The position numbers were made by a program, and so were the translations under genes. From positions 1-26,655 of the forward strand of contig MNIY01000130.1 of NCBI GenBank assembly GCA_001919995.1: a stretch of DNA of 26,655 bases, written 5' to 3'. Position 1 is the first letter of the stretch, and every line of letters starts with the position of its first letter. The notes beneath the pieces were generated by a model that did not search any database, had not been told where the DNA came from, and saw only the letters and a program-made list of their open reading frames with translations. This DNA is from Ktedonobacter sp. 13_1_20CM_4_53_11 (GTDB lineage Bacteria > Chloroflexota > Ktedonobacteria > Ktedonobacterales > Ktedonobacteraceae). Positions 8,532 to 15,473 of the stretch are shown here, piece after piece.

Positions 8532-8558
8532 GGAGGAGAGGAAAACAAAAGGACTATG

Positions 8559-8607
8559 CTCAGGGGTATGCGCTTTGTAATGATATCGAGATACGCGTAC
8601 CCCTGAG
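8559..8607 (-). terminator. Long stem-loop downstream of lexA
   Basis: CTCAGGGGTATGCG (8559-8572) and CGCGTACCCCTGAG (8594-8607) form a 14-bp stem with a single G-T wobble and a 21-nt loop. It begins 37 bases after the lexA stop on the minus strand and is followed by T-rich sequence (CCTTTTGTTTTCC) after a short gap. Probable lexA terminator. Confidence 0.55.
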
Positions 8608-8643
8608 AAGACTGTTTGACGGCCTTAACAGAAAAAGACGTTT

Positions 8644-9288
8644 TTATGCGGCGTGGCACTGGCGGAAAATGGCGACGACCTTCCCCTGAACCTTCCATTC
8701 TTCATCCCACTCACTCTTGGGAATAATAATAGGTTCTAATTCAGAGTTAGCCGGTTGCAAGCGCACCCTATCGTGATCTTTCTCCTGGAAGAAGCGTTTG
8801 AGGGTAGCACTACCGCTCATCCCTTCTTGTAAACGAACAGCGACGACAATATCGCCGTTGTTGCAGGTATCCTGAGGTTTAATGACGACATAATCACCAT
8901 CACAAATATGATCTTCGATCATGGAGCGACCTTTTACGATTAATGCATACGTGTTGTCAGGCTCCAACTCACGGCCAACGTCGAGCATTTCCTCGGGATC
9001 ATTAGAAATTTCGAGAGGCTGACCAGCAGCGATCGAGCCCATGACGGGGATACCAGTAACTGTTTCAATCAGCTTGATGCCACGGCTTTTCTTGGGCTGG
9101 CGAGAGATAAGCCCCTTTTTCTCCAGCATAGTGAGATGATAATCAACATGACCGGTGCTGGCGATTTGCAGTTCACGACCAATTTCGCGATTGGTGGGTG
9201 GCATCTTCTCCGTCTTCATGTAGCTAACAATAAAATTGTACATTCTTTTTTGAATGTCGGTTGCCTGATCTGATGACATAGTACCCAT
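8644..9288 (-). CDS. lexA: LexA repressor (S24 self-cleaving)
   Basis: 214 residues, the normal length. Residues 8-73 form the winged helix-turn-helix (PPTNREIGRELQIA, then STGHVDYHLTMLEKKGLI). The autoprotease half keeps the cleavage site Ala88-Gly89 in GSIAAGQPLE, the nucleophile Ser122 in KGRSMIEDHI and the base Lys164 in TLKRFF, so it should be RecA-responsive and self-cleaving. GRSM replaces the more usual GDSM. The recognition helix differs clearly from both the E. coli and Bacillus types, which suggests a different operator. The ATG at 9288 has AAAGG about 5 bases upstream; a second ATG three codons in is possible. A TTGAAA-N17-TATTAT promoter and a palindrome lie in the leader. It is transcribed away from the bifunctional nuclease gene. 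Confidence 0.95.
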   Translation of the reverse strand: MGTMSSDQATDIQKRMYNFIVSYMKTEKMPPTNREIGRELQIASTGHVDYHLTMLEKKGLISRQPKKSRGIKLIETVTGIPVMGSIAAGQPLEISNDPEEMLDVGRELEPDNTYALIVKGRSMIEDHICDGDYVVIKPQDTCNNGDIVVAVRLQEGMSGSATLKRFFQEKDHDRVRLQPANSELEPIIIPKSEWDEEWKVQGKVVAIFRQCHAA

Positions 9289-9316
9289 TTCCGCCTTTCT
9301 GTTTCGGCCTCTTTTA

Positions 9317-9333
9317 TTGTAGCCAGACTACAA
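9317..9333. promoter_or_regulatory. Palindrome TTGTAG-N5-CTACAA, candidate LexA operator
   Basis: A perfect 6-5-6 inverted repeat lies 29-45 bases before the lexA start and about 17-33 bases downstream of the start site predicted from its promoter. This position suits autorepression by a dimeric repressor. The 17-base size and N5 spacer match the geometry of several LexA operators outside the Proteobacteria. The assignment is inference. Confidence 0.45.
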
Positions 9334-9356
9334 AAATAGAACAGCCATTCAAATCT

Positions 9357-9385
9357 ATAATAGCATATCATCTTACGCATTTCAA
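9357..9385 (-). promoter_or_regulatory. lexA promoter
   Basis: On the minus strand TTGAAA (9385-9380), a 17-base spacer and TATTAT (9362-9357) make a strong sigma-70-type promoter. Transcription would begin near 9350, giving a leader of about 60 bases before lexA. Confidence 0.75.
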
Positions 9386-9394
9386 GCCTTTTAT

Positions 9395-9408
9395 CGAACG
9401 TATTTTCC
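9395..9408. promoter_or_regulatory. SOS-box-like sequence upstream of lexA
   Basis: CGAACGTATTTTCC matches the Gram-positive LexA/DinR box CGAACRNRYGTTYC at all but one position (T for the G of GTT). It lies just upstream of the lexA -35. It may be chance, and the palindrome at 9317-9333 competes for the same role. Confidence 0.35.
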
Positions 9409-9456
9409 GAATATTATTTCGTGACGCAAAAAAGGGTGATTTTCCTCAACAGGGAC

Positions 9457-9485
9457 TTGGAATAGTGGGCACATTTTGCTATACT
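9457..9485 (+). promoter_or_regulatory. Promoter for the bifunctional nuclease gene
   Basis: TTGGAA (9457-9462), a 17-base spacer and TATACT (9480-9485). It would give a leader of about 190 bases before the ATG at 9685. A second candidate, TTGCGC-N18-TACAAT, lies nearer the gene around 9560-9590. The 396-base divergent gap 9289-9684 is filled by these promoters and the lexA control region. Confidence 0.6.
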
Positions 9486-9684
9486 CTCCATTGAGAGTAG
9501 GTTGAGTGACAATTGCTCATGCTGTAGGAGATTGCATTGGGAACAGGGGATGAGGGATGATTTGCGCCTACCCCACGAATAAGTGTACAATGAATAAGAC
9601 ATACACTTGAAAAAGGAAAAGGGTGTATTGCAGAGGCGTCAGAAATTCGACGGACCCCAGCCATAGAAGAGGGAGTTCAGATAT

Positions 9685-10215
9685 ATGGTTGAGATGACAG
9701 TTGAAAGTGTGCGTATAAACCTGGCCACGCAACAGCGAGTGGTCATCTTGAAAGCTACAAAACAGGAACGCTACTTATTTATCTGGATAGCACATGCAGA
9801 GGCATACGCAATTGCCGTCGAACTTCAGGGAACGACATCACCCCGTCCGCTGACACATGATTTGCTGAAAAACGTCATTGTGGAGCTCGGGGCAAAAATA
9901 GAGAGCATTGTCATTTCAGACCTGATAGAAGACATTTTCTATGCCCGTATCGTGTTGGATGTTGCGGGTAGGCATGTGGAGGTCGACTCACGTCCTAGCG
10001 ACGCTATTGCCCTCGCTGTCCGTGCAAGAACGCCTATCTTTGTTGAAGAGAGCGTTCTAGAGCGTGCAGGCGTGGCCCTTGAAACGAACGAAGAGCAGAC
10101 GTTAACGAAGGCAGAGCAGAGGAGAGACAAAAAAGAGATGGACCAGGACAATCTGGATGCTTATCGCGACTTTATCAACACACTGGATGTGTTAGACGAG
10201 TTCGGAAAAGATTAA
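9685..10215 (+). CDS. Bifunctional nuclease family protein (BFN/DUF151)
   Basis: 176 residues. The BFN domain (PF02577) spans about residues 8-135 with its hallmark RPLTHDLLKNVI (near 52), the following IESIVISDLIEDIFYARIVL and VDSRPSDAIALAVRARTPIFV near 95-115. The remaining ~45 residues are a charged helix (KAEQRRDKKEMDQDN). Plant BFN homologues have RNase and DNase activity; the bacterial role is poorly known. GAGGGAG lies 7 bases before the ATG. It is divergent from lexA, sharing a control region, and convergent with the YggT gene 41 bases beyond its stop. Whether it answers to LexA is open. Confidence 0.9.
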   Translation: MVEMTVESVRINLATQQRVVILKATKQERYLFIWIAHAEAYAIAVELQGTTSPRPLTHDLLKNVIVELGAKIESIVISDLIEDIFYARIVLDVAGRHVEVDSRPSDAIALAVRARTPIFVEESVLERAGVALETNEEQTLTKAEQRRDKKEMDQDNLDAYRDFINTLDVLDEFGKD

Positions 10216-10256
10216 CGGGAATCAGGAAAAGAGCGTCCTCCAGTCGTTGCAAAACG

Positions 10257-10916
10257 CTAGTATAGTATAGCTTTTAATATGCTCACCAGGATACGTGACA
10301 GCAATCCGTAGGCTAGTATGGCTATCAGGGTATAGAGTTCCAACGGTATGGGAAAAGGTAAGGTTATGTGCTGGAAGATGAGACGGATGGGCAATAGGAA
10401 GATATCACTGGTGGAATAGACGATGCTTACCCAATCAGCATTGCCTTGAATGTTTATTAGCTTGAGCAAGAAGCGAAGCAGCAGCAGGAGCTGCACAGCG
10501 ACAAAGAATAACCCCACAAGTGATGGAATGGCGCTATGCCTTCTATGCCGTGTACGTGGAGCCACCGGTTGTATGGGTTGAGGAGGATAGAAGGGGTAGA
10601 CTGGGTACGCACCTTCAGGGGATAGCTGCCCCTTTTTTCGCTTATGAGACGAAGGTACGGATGGTAGCGCAGGGTAAACTGGTGCTGCCGACGATTGATA
10701 GTCAGGGCTGGTGGGAATAATATTCAGGTGAGGGAATGGATGTTCGATGGGTGTTGGTGCAGGCAGCGCTCCATCAGGACCTGGCTCCATCCACATTTCA
10801 TCAGCAACGCGTGGCGGATCGAGTGGTGGATGAAAGAGTTTGAGCGGCTCGGTCGGTGCATTGTGCTCGTCAAACTCCTGGTAATGCTCATCTTGAGGTT
10901 GTGAACCGTACATCAT
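10257..10916 (-). CDS. YggT family membrane protein with long Pro-rich N-terminus
   Basis: 219 residues, about twice the usual YggT length. The YggT domain occupies roughly residues 128-219: a first helix (SLVGLFFVAVQLLLLLRFLL), a loop with NADWVSIVYSTSDIFLLPIR, and a second helix near the end (LYTLIAILAYGLLSRILVSI). The motif of an aromatic/polar loop followed by PIR is typical. The first ~125 residues are disordered, rich in P, E, H and S, ending in a basic stretch (TRHRRHS) just before the membrane, so they should be cytosolic. YggT proteins are linked to envelope assembly and osmotic tolerance; usually they sit near proC or division genes, not here. The ribosome binding site is weak (AATAGG); a tandem ATG-ATG leaves the exact start open by one codon. 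Confidence 0.82.
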   Translation of the reverse strand: MMYGSQPQDEHYQEFDEHNAPTEPLKLFHPPLDPPRVADEMWMEPGPDGALPAPTPIEHPFPHLNIIPTSPDYQSSAAPVYPALPSVPSSHKRKKGQLSPEGAYPVYPFYPPQPIQPVAPRTRHRRHSAIPSLVGLFFVAVQLLLLLRFLLKLINIQGNADWVSIVYSTSDIFLLPIRLIFQHITLPFPIPLELYTLIAILAYGLLSRILVSILKAILY

Positions 10917-11221
10917 TGCCTATTGCTTTCAAGGTACAAATCAATTCCTCATGGCGACCCAACCCCTGTCTTCTCCATCCAGCGGATGCGGCCAAGTCTA
11001 ACCTACAACCTACTACTATAGTATACATACGCAGCTATATTTCTGAAATCCAATTTGAATTCAGTAACGGAATAGCACATCTTGATATGTTTCACGTCGC
11101 TCCATGAGATGAACATTGTTTTCATCAATCAGTAATACGGCTGGACGGAGGACAAGGTTATATTCTTGATTACCAGGACAGTTAGTGAAATCCTGTGCGT
11201 ATTATACTTATTGGATGGTTA

Positions 11222-11230
11222 TGTTACAAT
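11222..11230 (+). promoter_or_regulatory. Probable extended -10 promoter of gltX
   Basis: TGTTACAAT is an extended -10 element 45 bases before the gltX start; no good -35 is present. TATACT near 11206 is an alternative -10. The 268-base divergent gap to the YggT gene holds nothing else recognisable. Confidence 0.45.
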
Positions 11231-11274
11231 GGGTCAAATTCGTTTGTGATGAGGAAGAGAGGGATTCTGCATTT

Positions 11275-12798
11275 ATGACACAAGTTGAGAATCAGTTAGA
11301 GAAGATGCCAACGGGGGAGGCTGGGCACAAGCCACGGCTGCGCTTTGCCCCAAGCCCAACGGGTCTTATGCATATCGGTGGGTTTCGTACGATGCTCTTC
11401 AGCTGGCTCTATGCCCGCCATACAGGTGGCACATTCATTCTTCGCATAGAGGATACTGATGTTGCGCGGACGGTTGAAGGGGCGGTCGATTTTCTCCTGC
11501 ATGGGATGCGCTGGATGGATATAGATTACGACGAGGGGCCTATCGTGGGTGGGCAGTATGGCCCCTACTATCAAACGCAGCGCAAGGCAATCTATCAACA
11601 GTATGCTCACCAATTGATCGAGTCCGGTCATGCCTACCGTTGTTATTGTACAGCGGAGCGACTGGAGCAGTTGCGCAAAGCTCAGGCTGCACAGAAGTTG
11701 CCGCCGCGATACGACCGGAATTGCCGTTACCTGACTGAAGAGCAGCGTGCGGCGAACGAGGCGGCTGGCCTCAAGTACGTGGTGCGCATTGCTATGCCTT
11801 TGGAGGGCGAGACCGTTGTGCATGACGAGATTCACGGAGATATCACTTTTAAGAATAGCGACATCGATGACGCTGTCATCCTCAAGTCGGATGGTTTTGC
11901 CCTCTATCACCTGGCCAGTATCGTGGATGACCATTTAATGGGCATTACCCATGTCTTACGGGGAGATGAGTGGATATCCAGTACGCCACGGCATATACAA
12001 ATTTACAAGGCCCTGGGCTGGGAGCTGCCTCTTTTCTACCATGTGCCAACCGTGTTAGGGAAAGATAAGAAGAAACTCAGCAAGAGACATAACGCACCTT
12101 CATGGATAGAACTCAAGGAGAAAGGATTTTTACCGGAGGCGGTGTTCAACTTCCTGGCGCTGATAGGTTGGTCCTACGATGATAAGACCGAACTCTTTAC
12201 GCGGGAGGAGTTGATTCGCGTTTTCACGCTGGATCGCATCGGAGCGGCTGGCGGCATCTATGATCCTGATAAGTTACTGTGGATGAACGGGGTCTACATC
12301 AGGCAGATGCCGTTAGAGGAGTTAATCGAGCGTACGTTGCCGTATATGGAGCGTCCAGAGATCGCGGGCGGCCTACCAGATAGTGTCAAACGTCCACTTG
12401 ATAAAGCATACACCAGCAGGGTATTGCACCTGGAGCATGAGCGATTGAAAACGCTCGGCGAGGCCGCAGAGGTGGTATCCTTCTTCTTTGTCGATGAGCT
12501 GCACTATGACACAGCGATGCTGGTGCAGAAAGGTATGGATATTGACCGTACGCTTGTAGGACTGATGCGAGCAAGAGACCTGCTCAATAGCCTGGAAGAG
12601 TGGAAGCACGAGGTGATGGAGCCGCCGATGCGCGAGCTGGCTGCGGAGCTCGGCATGAAACCGGGGCAGCTTTTTGGAGCTATCCGTGTAGCGATTAGTG
12701 GGCGAACGGCAACACCACCACTTTTTGAGACGATGGAGGCGCTTGGTCGCGAACGAAGTATGGCGAGGATTGAGAAGGCTATCGAAAGGCTAGCTTGA
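11275..12798 (+). CDS. gltX: Glutamyl-tRNA synthetase
   Basis: 507 residues, normal for the class I enzyme that charges tRNA-Glu. Signature 1 appears as PSPTGLMHIGG (residues 26-36; HIGG for HIGH), followed by RIEDTD. A Cys pair CYC and a downstream YDRNC supply a probable zinc site. Signature 2 is KLSKR at 267-271, a normal variant of KMSKS. The C-terminal ~150 residues are the helical anticodon-binding domain. The open frame extends 30 codons further up, but the ATG at 11275 is the first with a purine-rich site (GAGGAAGAGAGGG) at a usable distance, and the family begins close to it. The stop codon lies inside the left arm of a 25-bp hairpin that separates it from the next gene. Confidence 0.96.
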   Translation: MTQVENQLEKMPTGEAGHKPRLRFAPSPTGLMHIGGFRTMLFSWLYARHTGGTFILRIEDTDVARTVEGAVDFLLHGMRWMDIDYDEGPIVGGQYGPYYQTQRKAIYQQYAHQLIESGHAYRCYCTAERLEQLRKAQAAQKLPPRYDRNCRYLTEEQRAANEAAGLKYVVRIAMPLEGETVVHDEIHGDITFKNSDIDDAVILKSDGFALYHLASIVDDHLMGITHVLRGDEWISSTPRHIQIYKALGWELPLFYHVPTVLGKDKKKLSKRHNAPSWIELKEKGFLPEAVFNFLALIGWSYDDKTELFTREELIRVFTLDRIGAAGGIYDPDKLLWMNGVYIRQMPLEELIERTLPYMERPEIAGGLPDSVKRPLDKAYTSRVLHLEHERLKTLGEAAEVVSFFFVDELHYDTAMLVQKGMDIDRTLVGLMRARDLLNSLEEWKHEVMEPPMRELAAELGMKPGQLFGAIRVAISGRTATPPLFETMEALGRERSMARIEKAIERLA

Positions 12799-12847
12799 TT
12801 AGCGAGCGGGTGCGGTTGCGTTGCAACCGCACCCGCTCGCTAATCAA
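12795..12847 (+). repeat. 25-bp perfect hairpin between gltX and the next gene
   Basis: Positions 12795-12819 are exactly complementary to 12823-12847, leaving only a 3-nt loop (GTT). The stem is GC-rich in its inner two thirds. The left arm holds the gltX stop codon; the right arm ends with the first two bases of the downstream AAGGAGG. There is no T-run after it, so it is not a classical terminator. It may stop or stall RNA polymerase, protect the gltX mRNA end, or insulate translation of the two genes. Confidence 0.9.
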
Positions 12848-12860
12848 GGAGGAAACTCCT
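12847..12860 (+). promoter_or_regulatory. Mini-hairpin covering the ribosome binding site
   Basis: AGGAG (12847-12851) and CTCCT (12856-12860) pair around a GAAA tetraloop, directly before the ATG at 12861. The Shine-Dalgarno is thus in the 5' arm of a GNRA-capped hairpin abutting the 25-bp stem. Occlusion of the site is inferred. Confidence 0.6.
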
Positions 12861-13523
12861 ATGATGAACAAAGATTATATCCTGAGGATAGCTGAGCGCT
12901 TTGGCAGGGCTTTGGCGATTATACTGCATTTGAGGCAAAGCAACAAATATGAAGAAACGCTTATCTATATCGATGATGTTTTTTTACAGACGACCGGGTT
13001 TACTTCGAGCTTTGTGAACTCCGCTTCAGAAGAGATGCTCCTACAGATGATTTCGCCGCTGGGCGTTTTGAACGTGCAAAAATGTGTGTGGATCAGCCTC
13101 CTGCTGAAAGAAGAGGGCGATGTCTACGTGGAGATGGGAAATGAGGACGAGAGCTATTACAGATACCTGAAGTCCTTACATTTTTTCCTGGAGGCTGCAA
13201 AGCAGAGCAGTGAAGTCAGAGACATTGATATTGTGTCAGCCGTTGAGTATGATCTGCGTGCGCTGGAAACGTTTGAACTACCTCAGAAGACGAAGCTAGC
13301 GGTGTTCAGTTACTTTGAGTCAATGGGGCAATACAACAGAGCTAACGATATGCTTTTTGAGATGATCGAGACAGGAGAAGACCCTATTGACGCCGGGGTG
13401 GTGGGGCAGGGAAGAGTCTTTTATGAAAGGCTGCGGAGTAAAAGTGATACGGAACTAGAGACTGGAGGGATGTCGAGGGAAAAAGTAGAGCAAAGTTTAG
13501 CACAACTGGAAGAGAAAGGCTAG
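12861..13523 (+). CDS. DUF6483-like tetratricopeptide-type protein
   Basis: 220 residues, all predicted helical, no signal peptide or TM segment. The start MMNKDYILRIAERFGRALA and the blocks SNKYEETLIYIDDVF, EEMLLQMI, LLKEEGDVYVEMGNEDESYYRYLKSLHFFLEA read like the DUF6483 family, short TPR-like cytosolic proteins of unknown role found in Firmicutes and others. The family call rests on recognition, not on a search. AGGAGG lies 8 bases before the first of two ATGs. The gene follows gltX by 62 bases, across the double-hairpin junction, so it may be co-transcribed but separately translated. No partner gene reveals its job. Confidence 0.75.
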   Translation: MMNKDYILRIAERFGRALAIILHLRQSNKYEETLIYIDDVFLQTTGFTSSFVNSASEEMLLQMISPLGVLNVQKCVWISLLLKEEGDVYVEMGNEDESYYRYLKSLHFFLEAAKQSSEVRDIDIVSAVEYDLRALETFELPQKTKLAVFSYFESMGQYNRANDMLFEMIETGEDPIDAGVVGQGRVFYERLRSKSDTELETGGMSREKVEQSLAQLEEKG

Positions 13524-13551
13524 ACAAGTAGCTAGAGATTGATTACACTTA

Positions 13552-13568
13552 CTTAATGACTGATTAAG
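13552..13568. promoter_or_regulatory. Palindrome CTTAAT-N5-ATTAAG before the CPBP gene
   Basis: A perfect 6-5-6 inverted repeat 41 bases ahead of the ATG at 13609, just upstream of a TATGTT that could be a -10. It may be an operator; AT-rich palindromes of this size also occur by chance. Confidence 0.3.
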
Positions 13569-13608
13569 CTATGTTTAACATTACCAGGTCAGAAAGTACC
13601 TGTAATCA

Positions 13609-14289
13609 ATGGCTTCTACGCAGACACGAGATATTTTTCTCCCAAGAAGAGGTAAGCGGGTGTCGTCTATCAAATCCCCCGATGTTGTGCGGTCGACGGT
13701 TGCCGATACATGGCGTTGGCTGTGGCCCGATATGCTTATGCGCATTATCCCGATGGCCGTTATTCCATTTCTCTATATCACATTTTTGCATTTGCCACTA
13801 TCGTTTCTAGGGTTGACATGGCACGATGTTCCAGAACAACTGGCGATTGGGGTGCTGGTTGGTATCTTCATGGCTGCCTTTGCTGCTGTGTACCGCATGT
13901 TCATCGTTGGTCCCTGGTTTCGCAGGCCCACCATCAGCGATCACTTTTTGCAGGGGGTTTTCTATTTGTTTATAAATGGGCCGGTGGAGGAGTTGTTTTT
14001 CCGGGGATTTGTGTGGGCCGCTATAACGCAATGGACCGGATGGATTGGCTGGGGATGGTTGGTCAGTACGGCAACTTATACGCTGTATCACCGACTGGGC
14101 AAGTGGAACTGGCGAAGTGTCGGGGGAGTTGGACTGGCAGGCCTTGTTTTTAGCTTGATCTACCTGGCGCAGCCAACGCCACGCACGTTGTTGGCCGTAA
14201 TCATTGTGCATGGTTTTACTACTGCAGGTTTCCTTAGCTGGGGCGACGAGGTTATGTACCAGCGCTGGAAGCGGAAGCAGGGCACGTAG
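13609..14289 (+). CDS. CPBP family intramembrane metalloprotease
   Basis: 226 residues with about six hydrophobic segments. The three motifs of the CPBP/Abi family (PF02517) are in order: Glu127-Glu128 and Arg132 in PVEELFFRG, His161 in TLYHR, and His201 in IIVHGFTT. These supply the metal ligands of a membrane-embedded protease. Bacterial members have roles in bacteriocin self-immunity, peptide or protein processing; the target here is unknown. The N-terminal ~35 residues are basic and cytosolic. No strong ribosome binding site precedes the ATG, so the start is less certain than for its neighbours. It stands alone between two other units. Confidence 0.85.
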   Translation: MASTQTRDIFLPRRGKRVSSIKSPDVVRSTVADTWRWLWPDMLMRIIPMAVIPFLYITFLHLPLSFLGLTWHDVPEQLAIGVLVGIFMAAFAAVYRMFIVGPWFRRPTISDHFLQGVFYLFINGPVEELFFRGFVWAAITQWTGWIGWGWLVSTATYTLYHRLGKWNWRSVGGVGLAGLVFSLIYLAQPTPRTLLAVIIVHGFTTAGFLSWGDEVMYQRWKRKQGT

Positions 14290-14444
14290 ATGTGTCAGGA
14301 CGGCAAGGCCTAACTCCGCCGACTTTATATACCTGCCTCTATGTTCCTTAAATACAGAAGTTTCAGAAGTTATCTTCTCCATCAATAGCAAACCCAGTCT
14401 CGAGTCGTTACCATTATGCACCCAAACCGTCTCGACTTGTAAGG

Positions 14445-14450
14445 TATAAT
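14445..14450 (+). promoter_or_regulatory. -10 element for the polysaccharide genes
   Basis: A consensus TATAAT lies 43 bases before the TTG start at 14493; the -35 region is poor. It would drive the three genes from 14493 to 18324. Confidence 0.45.
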
Positions 14451-14492
14451 TAAAAAAACATGTTTTATATTCGCACTTGGAGGTCCATTTCG

Positions 14493-15443
14493 TTGAAAAC
14501 TGTTGTTACCGGCGGAGCAGGATTTATTGGCTCTCATCTCTGTACAAGGCTACTGGATGAAGGGCACAGCGTGCTGTGTATAGATAATCTCATAACTGGT
14601 TCAGAAAGAAATATTGCGCCACTGCTCAATCATCCACAATTTACCTTTACGCGGCACGACGTGACGGTGCCATTTGATTTTGAAGCAGATGCGATTTTCC
14701 ACCTGGCAAGCCCCGCCAGCCCGGTGGGTTATATGGAACATCCCATTGAGACTATACTGGTCAATAGCCAGGGAACATACCAGATGCTCGAGCAGGCAAA
14801 GAAGCAGAATGCGATGTTTCTGGTTTCCTCAACGTCCGAGGCCTACGGCGATCCACTTGAGCATCCGCAACGCGAGGAGTACTGGGGCAATGTCAATCCA
14901 GTTGGACCGCGCGCGTGTTATGACGAAAGTAAGCGCCTGGGCGAGACGTTGACGATGGAGTACTTCCGACAATACAGGATCAACGCGCGTATTGTGCGTA
15001 TCTTCAACACCTATGGGCCAAATAGCCAGATACATGATGGACGCATGATACCAAATTTTATTACGCAGGCATTACACGATGAGTCTCTAACGATTTATGG
15101 GGATGGCAGCATTACGCGCAGTATCTGTTACGTGAGCGACCTGGTAGATGGTTTGATGCGGGCAATGTTCAGGCCGCATACAGCGGGAGAGGTTTTCAAC
15201 CTTGGCAATACCGAGGAGCATAGCGTGCTAGAATATGCGCAAACGATTATTCGATTGTGTGAAGCTACTTCAACGATTATATTCGAGCCAAACCGCGTTG
15301 ACGACCCAGAACGGCGGCGCCCGGACATTTCCAAGGCGCAGCGCGTGCTGGAATGGACACCTAAGATAGGTATTGAGAGTGGTTTGCGCCGCACTATTGA
15401 ATGGTTCAGCAATACTCTTTCTCAGCCTTCAAGCATATCATAG
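14493..15443 (+). CDS. UDP-glucuronate decarboxylase-like SDR epimerase
   Basis: 316 residues. An extended SDR with the Rossmann motif GGAGFIG (residues 7-13) and catalytic Tyr143/Lys147 in CYDESKR. The blocks HLASPASPVGY, SEAYGDPLEHPQ, EYWGNVNPVGPRACYDE, RIFNTYGP, DGRMIPNF and YVSDLVDGLMRAM are those of UDP-xylose synthase (UXS), which oxidises and decarboxylates UDP-glucuronate to UDP-xylose using NAD. A dTDP-glucose dehydratase or UDP-glucose epimerase is less likely given the YWGNVNP block. The TTG at 14493 is chosen because GGAGG lies 9 bases before it and it puts the start at the family's usual MKTVVTGGAG; the ATG 11 codons earlier has no such site. First gene of a group with a polymerase/ligase and a flippase-like protein. 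Confidence 0.88.
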   Translation: MKTVVTGGAGFIGSHLCTRLLDEGHSVLCIDNLITGSERNIAPLLNHPQFTFTRHDVTVPFDFEADAIFHLASPASPVGYMEHPIETILVNSQGTYQMLEQAKKQNAMFLVSSTSEAYGDPLEHPQREEYWGNVNPVGPRACYDESKRLGETLTMEYFRQYRINARIVRIFNTYGPNSQIHDGRMIPNFITQALHDESLTIYGDGSITRSICYVSDLVDGLMRAMFRPHTAGEVFNLGNTEEHSVLEYAQTIIRLCEATSTIIFEPNRVDDPERRRPDISKAQRVLEWTPKIGIESGLRRTIEWFSNTLSQPSSIS

Positions 15444-15473
15444 GGCATAAAACTTAGAAACATAGCGAACAAT

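Noticed and set aside
8453..8689. Strong AAGGAGG on the plus strand and a 65-codon frame from 8492
   Set aside because: The site is over 30 bases from the ATG, closer frames stop at once, and the frame runs antisense into lexA.
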